DNA of 64,000 bases from Thermococcus siculi (lineage in GTDB: Archaea > Methanobacteriota_B > Thermococci > Thermococcales > Thermococcaceae): contig NZ_CP015103.1 in NCBI RefSeq assembly GCF_002214505.1, forward strand, positions 186,001 to 250,000, written 5' to 3'. Both the position numbers and the translations under genes were made by a program. Below are positions 15,714-23,307 of this stretch, piece by piece. The notes below the pieces were generated by a model. That model was not told the origin of the DNA. It was given only the letters and a program-made list of their open reading frames with translations, and searched no databases. The number at the start of each line of letters is the position of its first letter. Position 1 is the first letter of the stretch.

Positions 15714-17033
15714 TTAAATAGTTTTCGGCTGCGAAACTTTTTTGGAAATGAAATAGAGTGTGAGCGCCACGCGAAGGTTGGTCAGCAGGGCCAGCAGGAG
15801 GAACAGCCCTTTGATGGAGGGTTCAACCGGATAGAGCAGGAAGAGCATCGTCAGGAATATCCTCTCGTCTCTCTTCCCGGGAAGCTTTCTCAGGACGGGC
15901 ACTTCGACGTAGGCGTCCCTTCCGAAGGCAGCCTTGAACCTCTCGGTTGAATAGCTGACCATCACCGAGCCGAGGAGGGCTAGGAGCGCCATGAAGTACC
16001 AGAGGGACCCGCTGAGGGTAGCGTAAGCGAGGAGTGCCAGGAAGGTCCCGTCAACGTATCTATCGAGGATGGAATCGGTGTAGCCGCCGAGTTTGCTCGT
16101 CCTGAGCTGGGCCCTGGCCAGTTCCCCGTCGACCCCGTCGAGAATTGAGCTGAGCTGGTAGAGTATTCCGGCCAGGGGGAGGCTCACGAGTGTCAGCAGA
16201 GCCGAGAGTATTCCGAGGGCGAAGGTAAACACGGTCATCTGATTGGGCGTTACCCTCTCGACGAGGAGATAACTTATTCTGGTTGATATCTTCCTGTTCA
16301 GGTGCCTGCTGATGAAGCCGTCCCCCGTTCCCTTAACGGATGTGAAAACAAGCATTTTCCTGGCTCTCTTGAGGTCGTTGGGAGTGTCAACGTCCGTCCA
16401 GCCGAGGCCGTCTACGAAGGTCACCGGGACTCTCGCCCTCTCGATAACCTCGCTGAGGGAATAATCCCCGTTTTTCTCCCTTTCCAGAACCGCCGTAATC
16501 TCGAAGATTCCCTCATCGAGCACGAAGAAGCCCGTATCGACCGCGTCCCACCCTTTAAGGTTTTTGCCAATCGAGTCGATCCGTCCGTCCCTCACCCTCA
16601 CCTTGGTGGCCTCGCCGATTTCCACCCATTTCGGCTTCCTGTCCGCTATCAGGCCGTCCCCCCCGATGGCCTTCTCCACAAAGGCCTCGCTGTAGACGTG
16701 GTCGCTCATCACCAGGACGAATCTCCCTGAAACCCTTCCCCTCGCCAGGTGTAGCGAATGGCCGTTTCCCTTCTCCGGCTCGGGGTTGATGACCAGCTCG
16801 GCGTTGAATCCGTGTCTTCCGATGAAATCCCTGTAGAGCGGTCCATAGCGCTCGTTCGTCACCACAACGAACCTCTCGACGCCGTTTCTCTTGAGCAAAG
16901 TCATTGTGCGGTAGAGTATCTCCCTTCCGGCTACCTTCACGAGTCCCTTGGGCTTCCCTCCCATCCTGGTTCCGAGGCCGGCCGCGAGAACCACCGCAGT
17001 TCTTGGCACCACTGGCATCACCTTTTTAAGCAC
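15714..17033 (-). CDS. Bifunctional inositol-1-phosphate cytidylyltransferase / DIP-phosphate synthase
   Basis: A 439-residue fusion of two enzymes of di-myo-inositol phosphate synthesis. Residues about 10-230 are a sugar-nucleotidyltransferase (AAGLGTRMGGKPKGLVKV pyrophosphorylase loop, MSDHVY metal site, GWTDVDTPNDL) that makes CDP-inositol. Residues about 240-439 form a membrane CDP-alcohol phosphatidyltransferase with the motif DGVDGELARAQLRTSKLGGYTDSILDRYVD. This fusion is established for hyperthermophiles such as Archaeoglobus and Thermococcales. Start is GTG 17033 (GAGGT seven bases before) or ATG 17018. A TTTAAATT box near 17080-17088 serves as promoter, divergent from dph6. Confidence 0.92.
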   Translation of the reverse strand: MLKKVMPVVPRTAVVLAAGLGTRMGGKPKGLVKVAGREILYRTMTLLKRNGVERFVVVTNERYGPLYRDFIGRHGFNAELVINPEPEKGNGHSLHLARGRVSGRFVLVMSDHVYSEAFVEKAIGGDGLIADRKPKWVEIGEATKVRVRDGRIDSIGKNLKGWDAVDTGFFVLDEGIFEITAVLEREKNGDYSLSEVIERARVPVTFVDGLGWTDVDTPNDLKRARKMLVFTSVKGTGDGFISRHLNRKISTRISYLLVERVTPNQMTVFTFALGILSALLTLVSLPLAGILYQLSSILDGVDGELARAQLRTSKLGGYTDSILDRYVDGTFLALLAYATLSGSLWYFMALLALLGSVMVSYSTERFKAAFGRDAYVEVPVLRKLPGKRDERIFLTMLFLLYPVEPSIKGLFLLLALLTNLRVALTLYFISKKVSQPKTI

Positions 17034-17104
17034 TCCCTCGACCTCTGGTTAGAAGGCCGACATTAAATTAACTCAAGGTAATTTAAACTTTTCGGGTGAG
17101 CGAG

Positions 17105-17779
17105 ATGCGCGTTGCCGTCCTCTATTCAGGTGGGAAGGACTCGAACTACGCCCTCTACTGGGCTTTGAAGAACGGCTTCGAGGTGAAGTACCTCATTAGT
17201 ATGGTGAGCGAGAGCGACGAGAGCTACATGTATCACGTCCCCAACATACACCTGACCGAGCTTCAGGCGAGAGCTGTTGGAATTCCCCTCATCAAGGGCT
17301 TCACGAGCGGCGAGAAGGAGAAAGAGGTAGAGGACATGAAGGCCGTCCTTGAAGGCCTCAGGATCGACGGAGTCGTGGCCGGCGCTTTGGCGAGCGAGTA
17401 TCAGAAGCAGAGGGTCGACAGGGTGGCGAAAGAGCTTGGGATAGAGAGCTTTGCCCCGGCCTGGCACAGGAACCCTGTGGACTACATGCGGGAAATAATC
17501 GGCATCTTCGACGTCGTGATAGTCGGAACCGCCGCCTACGGCCTCGACCAGAGCTGGCTCGGCAGGAGGATAGACGAGAAGGCCCTGGGGGAACTCATGA
17601 GGCTCAACGAGAAGTACAGAGTTCACGTTGCCGGCGAGGGCGGTGAGTTCGAGACCTTCGTTCGTGATGCGCCGTTCTTCAGGGCCAGGATCGTCTTCGA
17701 CGAGGTCGAGAAGAAGTGGAACGAGTGCAGCTATTCGGGCGTTCTGGAGGTTAAGAAGGCCCATTTAGATCCAAAGTAA
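17105..17779 (+). CDS. dph6: Diphthine--ammonia ligase (Dph6 family)
   Basis: A 224-residue PP-loop ATPase that performs the last amidation step in forming diphthamide on elongation factor 2. The P-loop-like [10 protein letters not shown] is at residues about 8-17, and the family signature EGGEFETFV is near the C-terminus. GSxxS-like and AEYQ-type segments ([13 protein letters not shown]) bind the substrate tail. The ATG at 17105 follows GGTGAG by four bases; the GTG at 17096 belongs to the ribosome binding site. It marks the left conserved border of the foreign-looking cassette. Confidence 0.92.
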   Translation: MRVAVLYSGGKDSNYALYWALKNGFEVKYLISMVSESDESYMYHVPNIHLTELQARAVGIPLIKGFTSGEKEKEVEDMKAVLEGLRIDGVVAGALASEYQKQRVDRVAKELGIESFAPAWHRNPVDYMREIIGIFDVVIVGTAAYGLDQSWLGRRIDEKALGELMRLNEKYRVHVAGEGGEFETFVRDAPFFRARIVFDEVEKKWNECSYSGVLEVKKAHLDPK

Positions 17780-17781
17780 AC

Positions 17782-17806
17782 GACTTTTTTTTCTTTATTA
17801 TCCCAC
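17782..17806 (+). terminator. T-rich terminator of dph6
   Basis: A run of eight T residues followed by CTTTATTAT directly after the dph6 stop codon is a typical archaeal oligo-T terminator. It separates dph6 from the promoter of the following cassette. Confidence 0.6.
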
Positions 17807-17825
17807 AAAGAGCAATGCGAAACAT

Positions 17826-17836
17826 TCTTATATTTT
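17826..17836 (+). promoter_or_regulatory. TATA box of the helicase-nuclease cassette
   Basis: TCTTATATTTT is an A/T-rich TATA element centred about 33 bases before the chosen start codon at 17864. Transcription would start near 17855, leaving a short leader that holds the GGGTG ribosome binding site. The cassette thus seems to have its own promoter. Confidence 0.6.
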
Positions 17837-17863
17837 ACCACGTTACATAGATGGGTGTTCCTT

Positions 17864-20269
17864 ATGGGCGATAAGGAAGTCCAAATTCATCAAAGTTCAG
17901 GCCTCCAAAAAGCCTTGGTTGATGCTTTCACAAGTTATGTTGAGTTCGGAATTTACTTTGGCCCCCCTGATAAAGAATTCCGTAGGATTCTCCTTAATGC
18001 AGGAGTGCCCCTGAAAAACATCCGTAACTGGGGACATGCACTAATCCACGACGAGTATCATCTTGGGGATGTGCTGTTGGGGCTTATCAAATCCCTTGAG
18101 GAGGTTGGATACAAGCATCCCCTCAAGAGGATATCAAAAGCAGAGAGGAAGGGAAAGATACCCGCACCGTATTCTGAGTTCCTTGTCTTATGGGGAAGAC
18201 TTTCCACTCAAGGAGAGGGGGTACCAATTGGGCTGCTTATAAGTGCGGGAAGCGCCGAGGAGGCAATGGCTACATATTACAACGAGGTTCTCAAGGATGC
18301 ATTCGACTCAGGAGTGTTTGAGAGGCTGTGGGACTCTTACATGGATAATAGAGAGCTGAATTACATCTCCCTTGAAGGGCACGAAAAATATGAAGATGCC
18401 CTGAAGAGCATCCCAAGAAATGATCGTAAAAAGCTGATGAAACTAAACTACGAGGGCAAGAGCTTTCCCTCGTTCCCCGGAGTAATAAAGGGACCTCGCT
18501 TAGCTGTCTTCCCGAACTCGAGGAAGTTCTACTCCCTGCCCCTATTCGGAGAGGGGTGGAACAGGGACAAGAGCATTCTAAGGATTCTGCTAAGACATAA
18601 GGACAAACCGCAGGTTCTTGAGTTTCTACGGCATTTCGAGCTCGAGTGGCTGGAGTTGGAGGATCTAGAGGCTCTTTTTGACCTTCGGGAGGAGGTCTTT
18701 AACAGGATTAGAAAACGGCTTATTCAGATCTCGAAGGAGCGCAAGTTGGGTAAACTCCGAGCAATTCCCCTTTATGTAAAGCACTTTGGAACTAAAAGGA
18801 TAGGCTCAATTCGCCCCACCAGAGTTGACAGAGTAAGCAGGACAACGTACCTTGTTACCACTTTTAACTGGGGAGGTGGATGGCCAGAAATCAGAAACCT
18901 TCAGGAATTGCTCACGGTTATGATGGCAAACTCCTACTACCTCCCAAAGACAATTGAAGTCCTTAAACAGGATATTGTGCTTTCCCCACGCTCCAGATCA
19001 AGGAAAATCGAGGAATGGGGGAGCGTCATCAAGGCAACGTTCGACTCAGTTATCCTGTATGGGCTCATGAGAGGCATCGTTAGAGTGGACGGACTCGACA
19101 TTTCGAAAGGGCATATAGTATTCTTAAATTTCCTGAACACCGACAATAGGAACACAGTCGTTCACGACTATTACTATCACCTCTTGGACGGGATAGAAGG
19201 AATGGATTTGGTTTACGGCACCGAGGAAAGAACCCGAGTAAACGTTCAGAACTTTAACCGGGACGTATATCCATACACGCCGGTTCAAAACGAGGAGGCA
19301 CTGTTCCTCCATGAAAAGATGCCAGAGAAAAAACGCCAGAAGCTCACTCCCCATCTTCTATACGAATTCGAAGACGGTACAGGGGGAGTGGTCTACAGAC
19401 TCGACACATCAAAGGGGAGAAAAGATCCCTCCACGGTTTGGTACGTTGGTGGTTCAAAACTGAAGGCCTACGAAAGGCATCTAGACAAACACTGGATCCT
19501 GGGGTATCTCTCACAGAATAGGGAGGAATACTATGCCTCCATGTCACTGAGAAACACTTCCACAGCGGGCTATCTTCTCTCAATCGAGGGCAGGGACGTT
19601 GGGACACACCTCAAGGTTTACGCCCATGGGCTCTTTGCAAGATCCGTCTATTCTGGTGAGGAGTCGAGCTACTACCTCAGGCTCCTGAAAACTTCAGTGT
19701 ATGGCCAAGTGGGTGGTAAGAGAGTTAGGCTCATCCCGGGAAAGATATTGTACAGGAGAGACAACCCAAAGGGCGCCCTTAACAGCCATCCCATGATATT
19801 TAATGACCTCATGAATGCAGTAGGGACGGAGGGCATTCATCTAGTTCACATCCAGAACCTTAAGAACTCAGATATCGCGGGTTTCCTCAATGACCTTCCT
19901 CCGTCCGTTATTATGGTAGACTGGGACGGGCTGGTCTTTTCAAGGGAAGAATTCGATAGATCCATGGGGATCAAAAGGAACTACCGCTCTTGGCTGGCAG
20001 TGCTTGAGTTCGAGGGACACGGCGCCAGGGTCTTTGTGACGAAGGATCCACAGGAGAGTCGCGAATCCCGCATCTACAGGCATCCCCTCATGATGATATT
20101 CTCGGAGAACGTCCTTTCCGATGAGGAGATGCTTTTCATTCTCGGACTGGCGGATGAAAAAGGAGGGGTAAGCTTTGCTGGGACGAAACGCCTGTTCCAC
20201 ACCCCATACCCCGACACTTCACGGAAGGTCATCCGGCCGTCCCTGCTCCTAGGAGGTGCCGCCGAATGA
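17864..20269 (+). CDS. Orphan 801-residue protein, first gene of a two-gene cassette
   Basis: I do not recognise this protein. It is soluble (no signal peptide or membrane segment), about 801 residues, rich in aromatic and basic residues, especially arginine and lysine, as in nucleic-acid-binding proteins. The middle contains repeated short hydrophobic strands (HIVFLNFLNTDNRNTVVHD; LLYEFEDGTGGVVYRLDTSK), and near the C-terminus a buried-looking strand IMVDWDGLVF with two acids. No Walker motif, zinc ribbon or clear nuclease triad is visible. Start ATG 17864 has GGGTG six bases upstream. Codon use is more A/T-rich than the neighbours. It overlaps the helicase gene by ATGA, so the two products are made together and probably act together. 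Confidence 0.85.
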   Translation: MGDKEVQIHQSSGLQKALVDAFTSYVEFGIYFGPPDKEFRRILLNAGVPLKNIRNWGHALIHDEYHLGDVLLGLIKSLEEVGYKHPLKRISKAERKGKIPAPYSEFLVLWGRLSTQGEGVPIGLLISAGSAEEAMATYYNEVLKDAFDSGVFERLWDSYMDNRELNYISLEGHEKYEDALKSIPRNDRKKLMKLNYEGKSFPSFPGVIKGPRLAVFPNSRKFYSLPLFGEGWNRDKSILRILLRHKDKPQVLEFLRHFELEWLELEDLEALFDLREEVFNRIRKRLIQISKERKLGKLRAIPLYVKHFGTKRIGSIRPTRVDRVSRTTYLVTTFNWGGGWPEIRNLQELLTVMMANSYYLPKTIEVLKQDIVLSPRSRSRKIEEWGSVIKATFDSVILYGLMRGIVRVDGLDISKGHIVFLNFLNTDNRNTVVHDYYYHLLDGIEGMDLVYGTEERTRVNVQNFNRDVYPYTPVQNEEALFLHEKMPEKKRQKLTPHLLYEFEDGTGGVVYRLDTSKGRKDPSTVWYVGGSKLKAYERHLDKHWILGYLSQNREEYYASMSLRNTSTAGYLLSIEGRDVGTHLKVYAHGLFARSVYSGEESSYYLRLLKTSVYGQVGGKRVRLIPGKILYRRDNPKGALNSHPMIFNDLMNAVGTEGIHLVHIQNLKNSDIAGFLNDLPPSVIMVDWDGLVFSREEFDRSMGIKRNYRSWLAVLEFEGHGARVFVTKDPQESRESRIYRHPLMMIFSENVLSDEEMLFILGLADEKGGVSFAGTKRLFHTPYPDTSRKVIRPSLLLGGAAE

Positions 20270-23200
20270 AAGAGAGTTCCCCGGCGGTTCTCTATGGGGA
20301 GGCCTTTGAGCTAGGGATGAAGGCGGGACTTGCATCCTGCGCCTACCAGCTGCCCGAGGGATACGATGTCGAGGATTTCGAGGACGCCTTAGTAGAAGGG
20401 GATACAGACCTCTTGGAGAGGGCCAGAGAAATCGCCATGGGTGCTCTGGACAGGTACAATTATATCCTTGAAGAAAACTTAAGCCACGAAGAGAGGATTT
20501 CGAGAATCGTAGAAGTCTTCAGGGAAAAACAGAAAGAGAGGGCCGTTAAGTTCTCCATCGAGGAATCCAGTCTGAGGGATACTGACGTGGTCAACATAAT
20601 CTCTCTCCTCCAGATGGGGCACAGAACGGGAAGTATCTTGAGTAAGAAATACGAAAAGTTCCTCATAGAGGCTCCGGTGGGTTACTCCAACGGTTATTTG
20701 TACCCGGATTTCATAGCGTTCGGCGGGAAGACTCCAGTGGCCATAGGAGACTTCAAAGTGCTTTTTGGGTACTTTGATGCAGACCTTTCAAACGTCGCCT
20801 GGAGCGTTAGTTTTGAGACCTATTCAATGGAGGAGCTACTAACAAGGGCGAAGAGAATAAGTGAATACAGCTTTAAAACTCTATACAACGCCGCCGGAAA
20901 GTACGCAAAAGTCCTCAACTACGCAAGAAAATTCGACAGGTTCCCTGTTGAAGCCGTTGTCGTCTTCCCGCTGGGAATTTCAGTTTTGGAACTGAAGTCG
21001 CCCGCGGACATCGGGGAATACTATTCAAAGCTGAGGGAGTTGCTGGAAAAAATGTTGCCCGAATCTTTCCTCGAACGGGCCAGGGATATTCTCAACGGTT
21101 TTTACACCGGGAACGCCTTCATTAAGCACGACGATGATACTGGAACATTCTACTTCCACAGGAGAAGTGGTGATGAAGGAATACCACTAAGATTCGGGAG
21201 GAAAGCTCCTCGGGGGAACAGGGGGCGCATCAAGGCTCCTAAACCCGTGTACACTGGAATCGATACGAGAAGAGCCAAACACGGAAGCGACCTCTTGGAA
21301 TACCTAACCAGGTTTGATCTCATCATCGATGCCTCGGACCAGGGGGTCGGTAAGAACTACGTTTTTCTCGAGTACGCCAGAAAGGTTGTTGGGGAGGGTG
21401 GGAAGGTTCTCTTCATCTCCCCGAGACTCCACATCCTCAGGGAAACAGAGAGAAAACTCAAGGAAAAAGGTGTAACAGCAGTTTTCATATCCTCGAGTGC
21501 CAAGAGGACACTGAGAAGGAGGAAAACCTACATCGAGACCCTCGAAGCCCTCGGTGCAGGAGACCACCGGGCGTCTCGGAAGCTTATGAGAGAACTGCGT
21601 GGGGATGGGCCGGAGGCTATACTCGCCACGTCTCAGGCTTTCCAATACCTAAACGAAGGAAGTTGGGAGCAGATACTCCGGTACGCTGACCTCGTGGTGT
21701 TTGACGAGTTTACGAACTCGGGCGCGGGAGCCGTTGAGGGCATACTTGGTTTTCTCAGAAAATTCTCCAAGAATCCCGGTGGAACGAAGGTGATGATACT
21801 TGACGCTTCCATGACGCACCCGGATCTCTACATCCCCGCCCTCAAGAGGCACATCTTCGGCCGCGGGATGGTTTACACTCCCCTAGAAGTTCTTATCTCA
21901 AGGGTCGAGGATGATCCAGTTGTCAGAACGTTTAGGGTAAACTCAATAGAAGCCCTCTACTACCGCATACACCTCGACTTCCCTCTCGAGTATTACGCCA
22001 TGGGTCTTACAGTCCACTCCCACATCCCAGACTGGAACGCCCTGATCGCTGGTGTGGGAGAGATTTTAAAGGAGGGTGGAGCGGATTTTGAAAAACTCCT
22101 GGACGAAGGAAAGGTCGTTTTCTATGTGGACAACCGCCTCTACGTTGATGACCTGACAGAGTTTCTGGTGGAGAAAGGGTACACCGCAATTCCTGTCCAT
22201 TCGGGCATCGGGATATCCTCCGAGGAATTAAAGGGCAACGTCGTTGGAACGTCGAGCCTCGCCTTCGGCGTAAACCTCGAGAATCATGATGCCCTCGTCT
22301 TCATGTCTCCCTATCCTGGCTACAGATACGACAACAACGCCTACGGGATAGAGCTCTATCGTCAGGTGATAAAAAGGCTCAGAGGGGACGAGGCCAACAG
22401 GAAGCACATTGCTTTCGTCGCCCTGACTGGGGGTGAAGGAGAGTACTCGGAAGGGATTGCCTACCTCTCCATGGTCGGTTTTATCCGGAACCTGCTGCTC
22501 AACAGAGACTTCCACGTGAGGCCCCCCATGCTCTCGGGAAAGGGACGCTTTTTCAGATCGTACGGCAGGGGTCTAAAACTAGGAGAGAACAGGGAAGTAC
22601 CGTTCGAGGTCTTTATGCGGGATTACTACCCCCAGCTCAAGCGCCTGTTTATAGCCTCTGGATTCTCCCTCAAGCCCGTCTTCAGGTTTGAGTTCGGACT
22701 AAGCGGTGACTGGGAGCTGCCGGTTCCTTTCAGGGTACATAGAATACTCGGCGAGCACATCACAAGGGACTTCACTCTCGAAGTCACGCCCCTGAAGGTC
22801 CAATTCGACCACGCTGAGCGTTTTAGAGAGGTTTTAATGGACAAGAAGTACCGAAAGAACGTGGAGCTCTTAAGAAGCCTGATTCCGGGGGTTGAAGAGT
22901 ACCTCCCCTCAAAGAACGAGTACGAGCTCGCAAAGAAACTTGAAAAGGCCCTCCGCCCCAGTTACATCTTGGCCGGGTACTCCTCGATCTTGATGGTGCC
23001 CTTCCTTTATCCCCGTCATATTAAAGAAATCCCCTACGGTATAGAATCTCCACTCAAAAGGTTGTTCTCAGGAGACCCTAAGTACACTGAGATTCCGGTC
23101 AAGGTCATAGATAAGGACAGGGGTGTTGAGAACTTTGGCATACTTGCCATACATCCCGCCTTTGGGATGACCACCCACAGGGGAGATATCCCAGTTCAGG

Positions 23201-23295
23201 AAAAGCTGAAGATTATGCTGGAGGAAGAACGCCTTCGGAAGAACCGCCTCTACCTTCCGAACGTGTGGAAAGGATACGACTGGATAAAGGTGTGA
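20266..23295 (+). CDS. SF2 helicase with N-terminal PD-(D/E)XK nuclease-like domain
   Basis: A 1009-residue protein. Residues about 130-240 contain YPDFIAF (P147, D148) followed by AIGDFKV (D162, K164), the spacing of a PD-(D/E)XK nuclease. Residues about 350-710 carry SF2 helicase motifs: I, DQGVGKN (358-364); Ia, LFISPR; II, VVFDEFT (D480, E481); III, ILDASMTH; IV, VVFYVDN; V, GTSSLAFGVNLEN; VI, RQVIKRLRGDE. Motif I has Asn where Thr/Ser is usual, an oddity. The C-terminal 300 residues are unassigned. Its start overlaps the orphan gene upstream (ATGA). Helicase plus nuclease plus large partner is the style of DNA defence or replication-interference systems; the DEFT/LDAS motif pair also recalls herpes-type origin-binding helicases. 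Function is inferred. Confidence 0.85.
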   Translation: MKESSPAVLYGEAFELGMKAGLASCAYQLPEGYDVEDFEDALVEGDTDLLERAREIAMGALDRYNYILEENLSHEERISRIVEVFREKQKERAVKFSIEESSLRDTDVVNIISLLQMGHRTGSILSKKYEKFLIEAPVGYSNGYLYPDFIAFGGKTPVAIGDFKVLFGYFDADLSNVAWSVSFETYSMEELLTRAKRISEYSFKTLYNAAGKYAKVLNYARKFDRFPVEAVVVFPLGISVLELKSPADIGEYYSKLRELLEKMLPESFLERARDILNGFYTGNAFIKHDDDTGTFYFHRRSGDEGIPLRFGRKAPRGNRGRIKAPKPVYTGIDTRRAKHGSDLLEYLTRFDLIIDASDQGVGKNYVFLEYARKVVGEGGKVLFISPRLHILRETERKLKEKGVTAVFISSSAKRTLRRRKTYIETLEALGAGDHRASRKLMRELRGDGPEAILATSQAFQYLNEGSWEQILRYADLVVFDEFTNSGAGAVEGILGFLRKFSKNPGGTKVMILDASMTHPDLYIPALKRHIFGRGMVYTPLEVLISRVEDDPVVRTFRVNSIEALYYRIHLDFPLEYYAMGLTVHSHIPDWNALIAGVGEILKEGGADFEKLLDEGKVVFYVDNRLYVDDLTEFLVEKGYTAIPVHSGIGISSEELKGNVVGTSSLAFGVNLENHDALVFMSPYPGYRYDNNAYGIELYRQVIKRLRGDEANRKHIAFVALTGGEGEYSEGIAYLSMVGFIRNLLLNRDFHVRPPMLSGKGRFFRSYGRGLKLGENREVPFEVFMRDYYPQLKRLFIASGFSLKPVFRFEFGLSGDWELPVPFRVHRILGEHITRDFTLEVTPLKVQFDHAERFREVLMDKKYRKNVELLRSLIPGVEEYLPSKNEYELAKKLEKALRPSYILAGYSSILMVPFLYPRHIKEIPYGIESPLKRLFSGDPKYTEIPVKVIDKDRGVENFGILAIHPAFGMTTHRGDIPVQEKLKIMLEEERLRKNRLYLPNVWKGYDWIKV

Positions 23296-23307
23296 AGAAG
23301 AGAAATC

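Noticed and set aside
17864-20269. Argonaute or PIWI-RE identity for the orphan protein
   Set aside because: The helicase-nuclease partner made this attractive, but I could not find the MID/PIWI motifs or an RNase H acidic set, so I leave it unassigned.
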